This document shows positions 17,053 through 26,473 of a stretch of DNA of 64,000 nucleotides, piece after piece. The position numbers were made by a program, and so were the translations under genes. The stretch's first letter is position 1, and every line of letters begins with the position of its first letter. This DNA is from Pedobacter fastidiosus (lineage in GTDB: Bacteria; Bacteroidota; Bacteroidia; Sphingobacteriales; Sphingobacteriaceae), in assembly GCF_014306625.1 (NCBI RefSeq), contig NZ_JACRYL010000002.1, forward strand, positions 62,001-126,000, given 5' to 3'. The notes beneath the pieces were generated by a model. It was not told the DNA's origin and searched no databases. It worked only from the letters and a program-made list of their open reading frames with translations.

Positions 17053-19644
17053 ATGGCAGAAGATTTAGAAAATCAGCAAAACGACAAAATCATTCAAATA
17101 AATATTGAAGAGCAGATGAAATCGGCCTACATTGACTATTCAATGTCGGTAATTGTATCAAGGGCTTTGCCTGATGTACGCGATGGATTGAAACCGGTGC
17201 ACCGCCGTGTTTTATATGGTATGCTCGATTTAGGTGTAACAAGCAATAAGCCACACAAAAAATCTGCCCGTATTGTGGGTGAGGTTCTAGGTAAATATCA
17301 CCCACATGGTGATGCATCTGTATATTTTACCATGGTTCGTATGGCTCAAGATTGGAGCTTACGTTACCCGATGGTAGATGGACAAGGAAACTTTGGCCAT
17401 ATTGATGGTGATTCGCCAGCTGCGATGCGTTATACTGAGGCACGTTTCTCTAAAATTGCAGAGGAAATGCTTGCCGATATCAACAAAGATACTGTAGATT
17501 TTCAGTTAAACTTTGATGATACCCTACAAGAACCAACGGTTTTACCGGCAAAAATTCCTAACCTTTTAGTTAATGGATCATCGGGTATTGCGGTTGGTAT
17601 GGCCACGAATATGGCGCCACACAATTTAACCGAAGTTATTGATGGTGTTATTGGATACATCGATAATAGAGATATTACGATTGAGGAGTTGATGAAGTTT
17701 GTAAAAGCTCCAGATTTCCCTACAGGCGGTATTATTTACGGATATAATGGTGTAAAAGAGGCATTTGAAACTGGTCGTGGTCGTATTGTGATGCGTGCTA
17801 AGGCAGAGATTGAAAGTGTTAAGGATCGTGAAGTAATTATTGTTACCGAAATTCCTTACCAAGTAAATAAAGCCAACATGGTTGAGCGTACAGCTGAACT
17901 GGTTAACGAGAAAAAATTAGAAGGTATTTCCAACATTCGTGACGAATCTAATAAAGATGGTATCCGCATTGTTTACGAAATTAAACGCGATGCAAATGCC
18001 TCTATCGTTTTAAACAACCTATATAAGTACACGGCTTTACAAACATCTTTCAGTGTAAATAATATTGCATTGGTAAAAGGTCGTCCGCAAATGTTAAATC
18101 TTAAGGATTTAATCATGCATTTTGTCGATCACCGTCATGATGTGGTTGTTCGCCGCACCAAATACGAATTAGCAGAAGCCGAAAAACGTGCACATATTTT
18201 AGAAGGTTATTTAATTGCTTTAGATCATTTAGATGAAGTAATTAAATTAATTCGTGCATCAGAAACTCCAGAGGAAGCCCGCGTTGGCTTGATGGAAAAA
18301 TTCGGATTGAGCGATCTTCAAGCTCGTGCGATTTTGGATATGACGCTTCGTCGTTTAACAGGACTAGAGCGTGATAAAATTAAAGAAGAATATGCTGAAT
18401 TGATGAAAACTATTGAGCATTTGAAATCTATTTTAGCCGATGAAGGTTTGCGTATGCAAATCATTAAAGATGAATTAGCAGAAATCCGTCAGAAGTTTGG
18501 CGATGAACGTAGAACAACAATCGTTCACTCGGCAGAGGATATGAGCATGGAAGATTTCATCGATGATGAAGAAGTAGTGATTACAATCTCTCACGAAGGT
18601 TATGTAAAACGTACGCCAGCAACAGAATTTAGGGCGCAGGGTAGAGGTGGAAAAGGATCGAAAGGTAGTAACTCAAGAAATGAAGATTTTATTGAGCACA
18701 TGCTTATTGCAACTAACCACAATTATATGTTATTCTTTACCGAGGCTGGAAGATGCTTCTGGTTAAGGGTTTACGAAATTCCGGAGGGTTCGAGAACAAG
18801 TAAGGGCAGAGCGATTCAGAACATCATTAACATACCGAAGGATGAGAAAATTAAGGCATACATTAAAGTTAAAAACCTTAAGGATCAAGAATATTTAGAG
18901 AATAACTTCATTATTATGTGTACTAAAAAGGGTACCATTAAGAAAACTTCTTTAGAATCTTATTCTCGTCCACGTGTTAATGGTATTAATGCAATTAACA
19001 TTAATGATGGCGATGTATTATTAGAAGCTTGTTTGACTAACGGCGAAAGCGAAATTGTAATGGCTTTACGTTCTGGAAGAGCAATTCGTTTTAATGAGAA
19101 AACCGTTCGCCCAATGGGTAGAACCGCTACTGGAGTACGTGGTGTAAGACTTGCACATGATAAGGATGAAGTTATTGGCATGATTGCTGTAAACAATCCA
19201 GAGGTTACGGTGTTAGTTGTATCAGAAAAAGGATACGGAAAACGTACTGATATTGAAGATTATCGTGTTACAAACCGTGGCGGTAAGGGTGTAAAAACTA
19301 TTAACGTAACAGAGAAAACCGGGCAATTGGTTTCTATAAAAGATGTTACTGATAGCGAAGATTTAATGATCATTAACCGTTCTGGAATTGTAATTAGAAT
19401 TCCTGTATCGGCTTTAAGAGTAATGGGACGTGCAACACAAGGTGTTCGTTTAATATCTTTAAAAGGTGATGATGAAATTGCATCAGTTACTAAAATCGAC
19501 CATGAAGAGGATGAAGTAGAAGAGATTGATTTAGCAGATGTTTTGGTGGTTGATGGCGAAGAGTTAGAAGCAGATCCAACTGTCGAAGCCGATGAAGCTG
19601 AGAATGAAGACGAATCAGATAATGAAAAGGAAGACGAAAATTAA
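17053..19644 (+). CDS. gyrA: DNA gyrase subunit A
   Basis: An 863-aa subunit of the type II topoisomerase that introduces negative supercoils. The breakage-reunion domain carries the catalytic tyrosine at residue 127 ([11 protein letters not shown]). The beta-pinwheel domain has the GyrA-box QGRGGKG near residue 535, which identifies it as gyrase and not ParC, and the C-terminal tail is strongly acidic ([17 protein letters not shown]). The quinolone region reads [15 protein letters not shown], so the position of E. coli Ser83 is alanine (residue 88) and that of Asp87 is phenylalanine (residue 92). It is followed 30 bases later by a secreted TPR gene. Confidence 0.98.
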   Translation: MAEDLENQQNDKIIQINIEEQMKSAYIDYSMSVIVSRALPDVRDGLKPVHRRVLYGMLDLGVTSNKPHKKSARIVGEVLGKYHPHGDASVYFTMVRMAQDWSLRYPMVDGQGNFGHIDGDSPAAMRYTEARFSKIAEEMLADINKDTVDFQLNFDDTLQEPTVLPAKIPNLLVNGSSGIAVGMATNMAPHNLTEVIDGVIGYIDNRDITIEELMKFVKAPDFPTGGIIYGYNGVKEAFETGRGRIVMRAKAEIESVKDREVIIVTEIPYQVNKANMVERTAELVNEKKLEGISNIRDESNKDGIRIVYEIKRDANASIVLNNLYKYTALQTSFSVNNIALVKGRPQMLNLKDLIMHFVDHRHDVVVRRTKYELAEAEKRAHILEGYLIALDHLDEVIKLIRASETPEEARVGLMEKFGLSDLQARAILDMTLRRLTGLERDKIKEEYAELMKTIEHLKSILADEGLRMQIIKDELAEIRQKFGDERRTTIVHSAEDMSMEDFIDDEEVVITISHEGYVKRTPATEFRAQGRGGKGSKGSNSRNEDFIEHMLIATNHNYMLFFTEAGRCFWLRVYEIPEGSRTSKGRAIQNIINIPKDEKIKAYIKVKNLKDQEYLENNFIIMCTKKGTIKKTSLESYSRPRVNGINAININDGDVLLEACLTNGESEIVMALRSGRAIRFNEKTVRPMGRTATGVRGVRLAHDKDEVIGMIAVNNPEVTVLVVSEKGYGKRTDIEDYRVTNRGGKGVKTINVTEKTGQLVSIKDVTDSEDLMIINRSGIVIRIPVSALRVMGRATQGVRLISLKGDDEIASVTKIDHEEDEVEEIDLADVLVVDGEELEADPTVEADEAENEDESDNEKEDEN

Positions 19645-19674
19645 TCCAATAAATAGAAATAGAATAATAATTTT

Positions 19675-20775
19675 ATGAAAAGAGTAGTTCTAAGTATAAT
19701 TTTAGCAGGTGTAGTTAGCTTTGCATTTGCTCAGAAAAGTGAGATTGCAGAAGCAAAAAAGTCTTGGGGACTTTTTCAATTTTCAAATTCAAATGCATCA
19801 ACAACTTTAGATAAAAAACTAGAGTCATTAAAAGCTGGTCTTGCACATACAGACAAAGCAATAGCAGATGAAAAATCTAAAATTCTGCCTGATGCTTGGT
19901 CTTACCGTGCCTTAATGGCTTCTTCAATCGCTGTATTAGATACAGTGAGCTTTGAAAATGCAGATGCAAATATTAAGATTGCTCAAGAAGCACTTGTTGA
20001 GGCGAAAAAACTTGATGTAAAAGGTACAGAAAAAGAAAATATTGCAACTTCTGAAACCAACATTGCAAATGCAGTTAGAAATGGTGGGGTAATCGCTTAC
20101 AACAAAAAGGATTACAAAGCGGCATATGCTAAATTTGTTCAATCTACAGTTCTAAATCCTCAAGATACTGCAATGTATTTGAATGCAGGTATTGCGGCTA
20201 GAAACTTAAACGACTATCCAAATACCATCACTCAGTTTAAAAAGGTAATTTCTTTAAATTCTCCGCAATCAAAAGAATTGTATGCTGAATTAATAGACAT
20301 TACCTTAGCAAAACAAAAAGATACAACGGCAGGGTTGGAAATTTTGAAAGAAGCAATTGCAAAATATCCTGAGAACGCAGATTTTATTAAATCTGAGACT
20401 CAGATCTATATCAATAGAGGAGATGCAGCTAAATCGGAACAAATGCTAAACGCGTTGGCTATTAAAGAGCCTACCAATCCAAATTATCAAGTTCTTTTAG
20501 GAAATATTTACTTTACACAAGCATTAAAATTACAAGCAGATCGTAATAAAATTGATGCTAAAAAAGTTAAAGAATTTAATGAAGTAACTACCAAGATGAA
20601 TGGTTTATTAGATAAATCTCTACCTTATTATAAGAAGGCGGTAGAGATAGACCCTAAAAATGCAGGAGCTTTGGAAACCCTGAAAACCATTTATGCTTTC
20701 AGAAACGACACTAAAAACTACGACGAAATTAAAAAGCGTCTAGATGCATTACCTAAGGAATCACCTAAACAGTAA
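19675..20775 (+). CDS. Secreted tetratricopeptide repeat protein
   Basis: A 366-aa envelope or periplasmic TPR protein. The signal peptide is RVVLSIILAGVVSFAFA, with cleavage before QKSEI. Helical repeats follow; clear TPR units include AYNKKDYKAAYAKFVQSTVL (near residue 140), MYLNAGIAARNLNDYPNTI and LPYYKKAVEIDPKNAGALE at the end. It is a paralogue of the next gene and both begin the mature chain with QKS and a similar A-x-N-x-L helix. It starts 30 bases after gyrA and may be co-transcribed with it. Partner and role are unknown. Confidence 0.85.
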   Translation: MKRVVLSIILAGVVSFAFAQKSEIAEAKKSWGLFQFSNSNASTTLDKKLESLKAGLAHTDKAIADEKSKILPDAWSYRALMASSIAVLDTVSFENADANIKIAQEALVEAKKLDVKGTEKENIATSETNIANAVRNGGVIAYNKKDYKAAYAKFVQSTVLNPQDTAMYLNAGIAARNLNDYPNTITQFKKVISLNSPQSKELYAELIDITLAKQKDTTAGLEILKEAIAKYPENADFIKSETQIYINRGDAAKSEQMLNALAIKEPTNPNYQVLLGNIYFTQALKLQADRNKIDAKKVKEFNEVTTKMNGLLDKSLPYYKKAVEIDPKNAGALETLKTIYAFRNDTKNYDEIKKRLDALPKESPKQ

Positions 20776-20786
20776 TTGCAAATCAT

Positions 20787-20823
20787 AAAAAAAGACCTCT
20801 GAAATTTCGGGGGTCTTTTTTTT
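20787..20823 (+). terminator. Intrinsic terminator
   Basis: AAAAAAGACCTCTGAAATTTCGGGGGTCTTTTTT forms a long stem (with G-U pairs) and ends in a T run. It closes the gyrA-TPR transcript. The ATG just downstream at 20824 lies at the end of this hairpin and is not a credible start. Confidence 0.9.
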
Positions 20824-20880
20824 ATGTTTATTTTTACGGTATCAGTTAGTTTCAATCCTAATAGATTTCAAATTTATCCT

Positions 20881-22026
20881 ATGCAAAATCGTTTCAAACT
20901 TTCCTTTATAATTTTAGCTTTTGTATCTTTCAATGCTATGGCCCAAAAAAGCCAGATACTCGTTGCACGTAATGCTTTAGGGAAATTACAAGCTTCTATA
21001 GCTAATAAAGAAGATGAAAAGAAGCAACTAAACATTATAACAGAAGGCTTAAAATCTGTCGAATCTGCGGAGAATGATCGAAAAACTAAGAACTGGTCAG
21101 AAACTTGGTCTATCAAAGCTTACCTAACATCTTTTGCTTCCATAATTGATACCGATCCAAATAATGCCGATAAATATTATACTACAGCGCTAGAAGCGGT
21201 TAAAAAAGCTAAAACGCTAGATAAATATGAAGATAATTCTGGTTTGATTAAGGCTTCAAACCATAATATTCTAATTAAAAAACAAGATAAAGGAACTTCT
21301 GCATATTTCAATAACGACTTTAAAGAAGCTTATGAAGATTTAAGAGAGGTGAGTGATAGCTTTCCGGCAGATACCTCTTTGGCTTTAAACACAGCTATTT
21401 GTGCCTTAAATATTCAATCGTATGATGAATCCGTTAAGTATTTTAAAAGAGCGCAAGAAAATGGGATTAGAAATCCTTCGGTTTATCAAAAGCTGGCACA
21501 AATGTATGTTGCTAAGTTTGACAATGAAACCGCAATAAAAACTTTAGAAGATGGTTTGGCTTTAAATCCATATAATCATGCTTTGACAAATGATTATATC
21601 AATCTTTTATTAGACACAGAAAATTACTCGAAAGCTACAGGACTTATTGAGAATAACCTAAAAGTTGAAAAAGGAAGTAAATTATTATATTTTCTTTACG
21701 GTTATTTACAGCAAGCAGGCGGAAATAATTCTACTGCAATTTTAGCTTACGATAAAGCTTTAGCCACAGATCAAAATTATTTTGATGCACTTTACCAAAT
21801 GAGTTTGGCATATATTAATACAGCTAACGAAACGTTAAAGAAAAATGAAGTGGATAAAGCTTCAAAATATAATTCGCTAATTAACCGGGCACAATTAGCT
21901 TTGCAACGGGCAAATGAGATTAACCCGAATGATAAGAAAACAGCTCAGTTGCTAATCGATATTTACACACGTAAGAATGCTCAAGATAAAGTTCAAGAGC
22001 TTCAAAGAAAACTACAGGAATTTTAG
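20881..22026 (+). CDS. Secreted tetratricopeptide repeat protein (paralogue)
   Basis: A 381-aa second TPR protein, from ATG 20881. The signal peptide is RFKLSFIILAFVSFNAMA, with cleavage before QKSQI. TPR-like helices include AYFNNDFKEAYEDLREVSD, SVYQKLAQMYVAKFDNETAI, LYFLYGYLQQAGGNNSTAI and YFDALYQMSLAYINTANETL, and a basic C-terminal helix ends the chain. The upstream ATG at 20824 would add 19 residues starting inside the terminator and would bury the signal peptide, so it is rejected. The gene probably has its own promoter. Confidence 0.83.
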   Translation: MQNRFKLSFIILAFVSFNAMAQKSQILVARNALGKLQASIANKEDEKKQLNIITEGLKSVESAENDRKTKNWSETWSIKAYLTSFASIIDTDPNNADKYYTTALEAVKKAKTLDKYEDNSGLIKASNHNILIKKQDKGTSAYFNNDFKEAYEDLREVSDSFPADTSLALNTAICALNIQSYDESVKYFKRAQENGIRNPSVYQKLAQMYVAKFDNETAIKTLEDGLALNPYNHALTNDYINLLLDTENYSKATGLIENNLKVEKGSKLLYFLYGYLQQAGGNNSTAILAYDKALATDQNYFDALYQMSLAYINTANETLKKNEVDKASKYNSLINRAQLALQRANEINPNDKKTAQLLIDIYTRKNAQDKVQELQRKLQEF

Positions 22027-22176
22027 GAGAGACAAATTGTGAAGAGAAGGAGCGATTGATTAATAATCAACTTAACATAATATTAATTATAGGACAAACT
22101 ACACTTGTTAAATATAACGCTTTCTCAGTACCAATAAGTATTGCATGAATTCAATTCAAACTAAAATTATTACCCA

Positions 22177-22208
22177 CAAAAAAAAGCATAAACAAGGTTT
22201 ACGCTTTC
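22177..22208 (-). terminator. Terminator of the 85-aa minus-strand gene
   Basis: On the minus strand AAAGCGTAAAC and GTTTATGCTTT pair over a short loop and are followed by TTTTT. It lies about 32 bases beyond the stop of the small ORF, which supports that ORF being expressed. Confidence 0.8.
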
Positions 22209-22240
22209 GATAATTTATATTTGGTTAAATATTTTATAAT

Positions 22241-22498
22241 TTACTTTCCTTTAATATCGTCTATAAAAGTCTCTATATTTTGAATGAAATTGTTTTTGCC
22301 ATTATTCCAAGTTCCTGGTGAGGATAAATCATTAATAATTTCATTAACTTGATCTGATGGAACTGGATTTTCAGCTAAATTTCCTAAGTTTTTAAATTCT
22401 TTAACTAAATTATAGGAATTCATATCGCCATATCCTCGAAGATGTTTAACCTTGGCTAAAAATGAACTGAGCATTTGGATTTTTTCTAACTTTTCCAT
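22241..22498 (-). CDS. Small protein of unknown function (85 aa)
   Basis: I do not recognise a family. The protein (MEKLEKIQMLSSFLAKVKHL start) is mostly helical, soluble and slightly Asn-rich, and ends in EDI-like acidic helix sequence FIDDIKGK. Three things support it as real: the ATG at 22498, a TATGTTTG box on the same strand at 22502-22509 only a few bases upstream, and an intrinsic terminator 32 bases after the stop. The frame extends two codons further to a TTG that lies inside the promoter box. It may be translated from a leaderless mRNA. Confidence 0.6.
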   Translation of the reverse strand: MEKLEKIQMLSSFLAKVKHLRGYGDMNSYNLVKEFKNLGNLAENPVPSDQVNEIINDLSSPGTWNNGKNNFIQNIETFIDDIKGK

Positions 22499-22501
22499 AC
22501 A

Positions 22502-22509
22502 CAAACATA
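22502..22509 (-). promoter_or_regulatory. TAnnTTTG box abutting a start codon
   Basis: The minus strand reads TATGTTTG, then three bases, then the ATG of the 85-aa ORF. The geometry implies a leaderless or near-leaderless transcript. Confidence 0.5.
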
Positions 22510-22716
22510 AAATAAATCTTATTAATACTACAAAAATTCTTTCAATTTGCGAACTTTTTGACTTAAGTCAACAACTTATGCCAAAGGCACTTATTTTATT
22601 CCAATCGTGTTTGTTTTTTTCGTTTAATGTTAATAAAAAGAGCTTTATTTTAACCTTTCATATCAAATAAAATATCTATTTAAAACATAATATTAAATTA
22701 CTTGTTCAAATTCTAA

Positions 22717-23415
22717 ATGTACGATGACTATAATTTTCAGCAGGCCACTGCCCTCCAAATAGAACTTGCAAAACAACTTAAATTTAAGTTAGTAGAAAAT
22801 GTTACAACTATTGGCGGAGCTGATATTTCCTTCAATAAAAATAGCTCAACAATGTTTGCCGGAATTGTAATTCTGAGTTATCCAGAAATGGTTTTGAAAT
22901 CTTACGCTCTGGAAACTTTCGAAACGGACTTTCCTTATAAGCCCGGATTTCTGGGCTTTAAAGAAGTTCCAGCCTTATTAAAAGTTTGGGATTTAATTCC
23001 GAACAAACCAGATATTTTAGTTTTAGATGGAAATGGAATCCTTCATCCCCGAAGGATGGGCGTTGCATCACATTTCGGAATCCTTGCCAATCAGCCAACT
23101 ATCGGTTGTGCAAAAAGCATCCTTTACGGTGATAATCATCTTCCTGCAAATTCTAAATATGCTACCGCTGAGATTAATAGCAATAGTGATCTTTTAGGTT
23201 TCGCCTTAAGAACAAAAGAAAAATGTAAACCTGTTTATGTTTCTGCTGGGCACTTAATTACTCAAGTACAAAGTTTAGAAATTATTAAAAATTGTATTGG
23301 AAATTATAGAATTCCTGAGCCTACAAGAAATGCTCATGAAACGGTAAATGCATTTAGACTGGGAGACCTAAAAGCTGGATATCATGAGGTTAATCAGCCC
23401 TTAACTTTATTCTGA
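22717..23415 (+). CDS. nfi: Endonuclease V (deoxyinosine 3' endonuclease)
   Basis: A 232-aa repair nuclease that cuts the second phosphodiester 3' of deoxyinosine. Family features in order are GGADISFNKN (catalytic Asp near residue 34), the wedge motif FPYKPGFLGFKEVPALL, LVLDGNGILHPRRMGVASHFG with the second Asp and the base-recognition loop, and LRTKEKCKPVYVSAGHLI. Length is normal for the family. Its 3' end overlaps the convergent 116-aa gene by 9 bases. It appears monocistronic. Confidence 0.95.
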   Translation: MYDDYNFQQATALQIELAKQLKFKLVENVTTIGGADISFNKNSSTMFAGIVILSYPEMVLKSYALETFETDFPYKPGFLGFKEVPALLKVWDLIPNKPDILVLDGNGILHPRRMGVASHFGILANQPTIGCAKSILYGDNHLPANSKYATAEINSNSDLLGFALRTKEKCKPVYVSAGHLITQVQSLEIIKNCIGNYRIPEPTRNAHETVNAFRLGDLKAGYHEVNQPLTLF

Positions 23416-23757
23416 AATTAATGTGCAGTTTTCTAAGTTCCCATCCCAAATTTCATTTCCGTTTGTCGCGATTTCAAGAAAATCCATTTTTCCATTAGTA
23501 ATATCTAAACAATAAGTTAATTCATTTTTTAAACTTGGAGTGATTAGTTTCTGTTCGGCACTGATCAAAGCATTAACAAATTCTTCTTCATCAAATTCTT
23601 TCAGATAACCGAAATTAACATATAAACCTATTCCAGTAGTCTTTCTAGATTCTACAGTAATAAAATCTACGTGCGATTTCAAAAAACCAAATTTCTCTGT
23701 ATTACCGTCAATCAATGTATTTAACAGCAATAATTCTTTTTCTCCCAGTTCGGCCAT
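23407..23757 (-). CDS. Conserved-looking hypothetical protein (116 aa)
   Basis: I do not recognise this family. The chain is acidic, has no signal peptide or membrane segment, and reads like a small alpha/beta protein: helix EKELLLLNTLIDGNTEKFGF, strands HVDFITVESRKTTGIGLYVN, helix FDEEEFVNALISAEQKL and a final strand LDITNGKMDFLEIAT. Its ATG follows the hemF stop with no intervening base, so the two genes are almost certainly translationally coupled on one transcript. No haem-related function can be claimed from sequence alone. Confidence 0.75.
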   Translation of the reverse strand: MAELGEKELLLLNTLIDGNTEKFGFLKSHVDFITVESRKTTGIGLYVNFGYLKEFDEEEFVNALISAEQKLITPSLKNELTYCLDITNGKMDFLEIATNGNEIWDGNLENCTLISE

Positions 23758-24651
23758 TTAAATCCAGTTTATTCCTTTTTTAAGTAATTGCATAGTTTTG
23801 TATTCTTCAGAATCTACTTCAGGCTGAACATTATAACCCCAATTTGCCTGAGGTGGTAAACTCATTAATATAGATTCTATTCTTCCATTAGTTTCTAATC
23901 CGAATTTTGTTCCCGAATCGTAAACCAAGTTAAATTCTACATATCGGCTTCTCCGTTGATATTGCCATTGTTTTTGAAGTTCTGTAAAATCTTTATCCCT
24001 ATTTCTATCGATTAACTCGGTATAAATTGGAAGAAAAGTATCGCCTATTGTCAAAGAGAAATCCAAAATTTGTTGCCAGGATAAATTGGTATTATCTGGT
24101 TTTAATCGATCATAAAATATTCCGCCTACGCCACGGGTTTCGTTACGATGTTTTATAAAGAAATAATCATCGGCGTGTGCTTTAAATTTAGCGTAGAAAT
24201 CTTCACTATGTTCGTTGCAGGCTTGTTTTAACTTGTGGTGGAAAAAGCGGGCATCGTTTTCGAAAACATAGTGTGGCGTTAAATCAATTCCTCCACCAAA
24301 CCAGCGGGTTTCTTCATTCAATTCGAAATATCGAATATTCATATGAATTATTGGAACCATAGGATGATTCGGATGAATAACAATGGAAACTCCAGTTGCA
24401 AAAAAATCATCTTCGGTAACATTAAAAGCTTTTTTTATAGCTTCGGGTAACTTGCCATAAACTGCAGAAAAGTTGACACCACCCTTTTCGATTACATTAC
24501 CGTTTTGCATAATCCGCGTACGGCCTCCGCCCCCACCGTCTCTCTGCCAAATTTCTTCTTCAAATTTTCCTTTCCCATCAGCAATCTCTAATCCCCTACA
24601 AATCTCATCCTGAATTTGCTGATATTTCTCCGCTACTTCTTCTTTGAACAT
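23758..24651 (-). CDS. hemF: Oxygen-dependent coproporphyrinogen III oxidase
   Basis: A 297-aa enzyme of haem synthesis that uses O2 to decarboxylate coproporphyrinogen III to protoporphyrinogen IX. Blocks typical of the family: WQRDGGGGGRTRIMQNG, NPMVPIIHMNIRYFEL-like HPNHPMVPIIHMNIRYFEL, RWFGGGIDLTPHYVFEND, KHRNETRGVGGIFYDR, YVEFNLVYDSGTKFGLET, and a final MSLPPQANWGYN. Cytoplasmic; length is normal. It implies aerobic haem synthesis. A TAAATTTG box lies upstream, and a 116-aa gene follows directly. Confidence 0.96.
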   Translation of the reverse strand: MFKEEVAEKYQQIQDEICRGLEIADGKGKFEEEIWQRDGGGGGRTRIMQNGNVIEKGGVNFSAVYGKLPEAIKKAFNVTEDDFFATGVSIVIHPNHPMVPIIHMNIRYFELNEETRWFGGGIDLTPHYVFENDARFFHHKLKQACNEHSEDFYAKFKAHADDYFFIKHRNETRGVGGIFYDRLKPDNTNLSWQQILDFSLTIGDTFLPIYTELIDRNRDKDFTELQKQWQYQRRSRYVEFNLVYDSGTKFGLETNGRIESILMSLPPQANWGYNVQPEVDSEEYKTMQLLKKGINWI

Positions 24652-24673
24652 GGTTATTGATTATTTAACTATA

Positions 24674-24681
24674 CAAATTTA
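24674..24681 (-). promoter_or_regulatory. TAnnTTTG promoter box before hemF
   Basis: The minus strand reads TAAATTTG, 22 bases before the hemF ATG. It matches the Bacteroidota -7 consensus. Confidence 0.55.
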
Positions 24682-24789
24682 AAGCTATTCGTAGAGCAAA
24701 GCTGATTTAAGTTTAGATAGTACATTTTATTGACAGTTGAGAAAGATTTGATCAATCAAGAAGTTATTCAAAGTAATCCATCCACTAAG

Positions 24790-24907
24790 TTTTGACGACT
24801 TTAATAGCATTTTAGAAAAAAGTTGTCAAAGCTAAAAAAGCTCAAGGCAATTGATACATCAGGGTTTTGACAACTTTATTAGCGCCATAGAAATAAAGTT
24901 GTCAAAG
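24790..24907. repeat. Two tandem imperfect hairpins of the TTTTGACAACTTT type
   Basis: Unit 1 (24790-24831) runs TTTTGACGACTTTAATAGC to AAAAAAGTTGTCAAAGC; unit 2 (24865-24907) runs TTTTGACAACTTTATTAGCG to ATAAAGTTGTCAAAG. Each is an inverted repeat with a matching central AGCN..ATAGAA-like spacer, so they are diverged copies of one element. They fill the gap between hemF and the MFS gene. Confidence 0.8.
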
Positions 24908-24926
24908 TTTAAAATTCGGCGGAGTA

Positions 24927-26156
24927 TTACTCTTCTAAATAATCTAAATCTTTATTAAAACTCTCTTTAAGTTGACTAAGCGCAAACATTGCAATTATTG
25001 TTAGCACAGCCATAACTATGAATCCGGCTGTAACATTGCTGTATTTAGCAGCTAAATATCCAAAGAGTAAATTGATTGGTATAAGTGCGCCACGAACAAA
25101 ATTAGGTGCTGTAGTTGTAACTGTGGCACGAATATTCGTTCCAAACTGTTCTGCAGCAATGGTTACAAACGTAGCCCAGTAACCAACTGAAAAGCCCATA
25201 AATAAACAAATCCAGATAAAACTAGCTCCAGATAAACCATAGCTCGTTAAATACACAATTACACTAACAACGGAAAGGCAGTGAAAAATGAAAACAGTCT
25301 TTCTTCTTGATTTTAAAATTTGAGCTAAAAAACCAGTCACTACATCACCAATGGCGATACCAAAATAAGTAAACATAATTCCTTTTCCAGCATCAAGGGT
25401 TTCTGTGGCATGGAGCTCCTGACCAAATTCTCGGCAGAGTGTTACCAAAATTCCAACAACAAACCAAAGTGGAATACCGATAAGAATACAATATAAATAT
25501 TTAAGTAATCTTTCTTTGCTGCTGAAAAGCATAAAAAAGTTTCCTTTTGATACTTGTTTCTGATTGGCTGCATGTTTAAATAAACCAGATTCGAAAGTGC
25601 CCACACGCAACAAAAGCAACATTAAGCCCATTCCGCCTCCAACAAAATAGGAGGTTTGCCAAGTAAAGTTTTCTGAAATAGTTGCCGCCGCCGCTGCTCC
25701 TAATAATCCGATTCCGGCAACGATCATTGTTCCATAACCACGCTTTTCTTTATCCATCGTTTCGGTAACCAGGGTTATCCCCGCTCCTAACTCTCCCGCC
25801 AATCCTACACCCGCAATAAAACGGATTAAAGCGTAGCTATTTACTGTGGTTGCAAAACCGTTCGCAATATTGGCTAAGGAATATAATAAAATAGATCCAA
25901 ACAAGACTTTTATTCTCCCCATTTTATCTCCAAGAATTCCCCAAAGAAGGCCTCCAAGCAATAAACCGAACATTTGTACATTAATAATGAAGATTCCGTC
26001 AGCCTTTAAATCAGTAGCAGAGACGCCAATTTCGGTTAGACTTTTAACGCGTACAACGGAGAATAAAACAAGATCGTAGATATCTACAAAGTAGCCTAGG
26101 GCAGCTACAATTACCAAAAAAACAATATTACGATTGTTGGTTGGTTGGGGATTCAT
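24927..26156 (-). CDS. MFS transporter
   Basis: A 409-aa, 12-segment major facilitator. The N-terminal helix is IVFLVIVAALGYFVDIYDLVLFSVV. The signature loop between helices 2 and 3 reads GDKMGRIKVLFGSI, and helix 5 contains LVTETMDKEKRGYGTM, the sugar/metabolite-porter pattern in which conserved acids and an RG turn are kept. The second half repeats the fold, with LKSRRKTVFIF at the corresponding loop. The substrate is not predictable; the family layout resembles aromatic-acid or metabolite:H+ symporters. It stands alone, with hairpin repeats downstream. Confidence 0.9.
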   Translation of the reverse strand: MNPQPTNNRNIVFLVIVAALGYFVDIYDLVLFSVVRVKSLTEIGVSATDLKADGIFIINVQMFGLLLGGLLWGILGDKMGRIKVLFGSILLYSLANIANGFATTVNSYALIRFIAGVGLAGELGAGITLVTETMDKEKRGYGTMIVAGIGLLGAAAAATISENFTWQTSYFVGGGMGLMLLLLRVGTFESGLFKHAANQKQVSKGNFFMLFSSKERLLKYLYCILIGIPLWFVVGILVTLCREFGQELHATETLDAGKGIMFTYFGIAIGDVVTGFLAQILKSRRKTVFIFHCLSVVSVIVYLTSYGLSGASFIWICLFMGFSVGYWATFVTIAAEQFGTNIRATVTTTAPNFVRGALIPINLLFGYLAAKYSNVTAGFIVMAVLTIIAMFALSQLKESFNKDLDYLEE

Positions 26157-26224
26157 TCTTTTCTATTTGGTTTATTTGCTGAAAGTACAAATAACCACAA
26201 ATAAAAAAAATAGTTGTTAAACAA

Positions 26225-26253
26225 AAAAGCTCCCGAATTAATCGAGAGCTCCT
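26225..26253 (-). terminator. Terminator of the small lipoprotein gene
   Basis: On the minus strand GGAGCTCTCGATTAATTCGG pairs across its centre (AGCTCTCGA / TTCGGGAGCT) and runs into TTTTTTG. It lies 8 bases after the lipoprotein stop. Confidence 0.85.
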
Positions 26254-26260
26254 TAACTGC

Positions 26261-26473
26261 CTACATTGGAGGCATTTTTTTTGTAGTATCAGGTGGCATT
26301 TTTGTTGTCGTATCTGGCGGTGTAGTCGTTTTAGTTGTATCCGCTGGAGTTGTCATTGTAGAATCCATTTTAGTACTGTCCGTTGAGCCGGCCATGTTTT
26401 TAGATGAATTGCATGCTGAAGTGGCTATCATCAGAGAGCCAGCAAAAGCAAGACTTAAGATTATTTTTTTCAT
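26261..26473 (-). CDS. Small Thr/Pro-rich lipoprotein (70 aa)
   Basis: The leader IILSLAFAGSLMIATSAC ends in a lipobox (TSAC, Cys at residue 21), so the product should be lipidated and envelope-anchored. The mature part is a low-complexity tail of repeated DTTK and PPDTT units (TTPADTTKTTTPPDTTTKMP). This fits the many short, unstructured Pedobacter-type lipoproteins. An overlapping plus-strand frame of 123 codons is a shadow. The terminator just after the stop supports it as a real monocistronic gene. Function is unknown. Confidence 0.75.
   Translation of the reverse strand: MKKIILSLAFAGSLMIATSACNSSKNMAGSTDSTKMDSTMTTPADTTKTTTPPDTTTKMPPDTTKKMPPM

Noticed and set aside
20824..20880. Upstream start for the second TPR gene
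   Set aside because: The ATG sits at the end of the terminator and adds residues ahead of a clear signal peptide.
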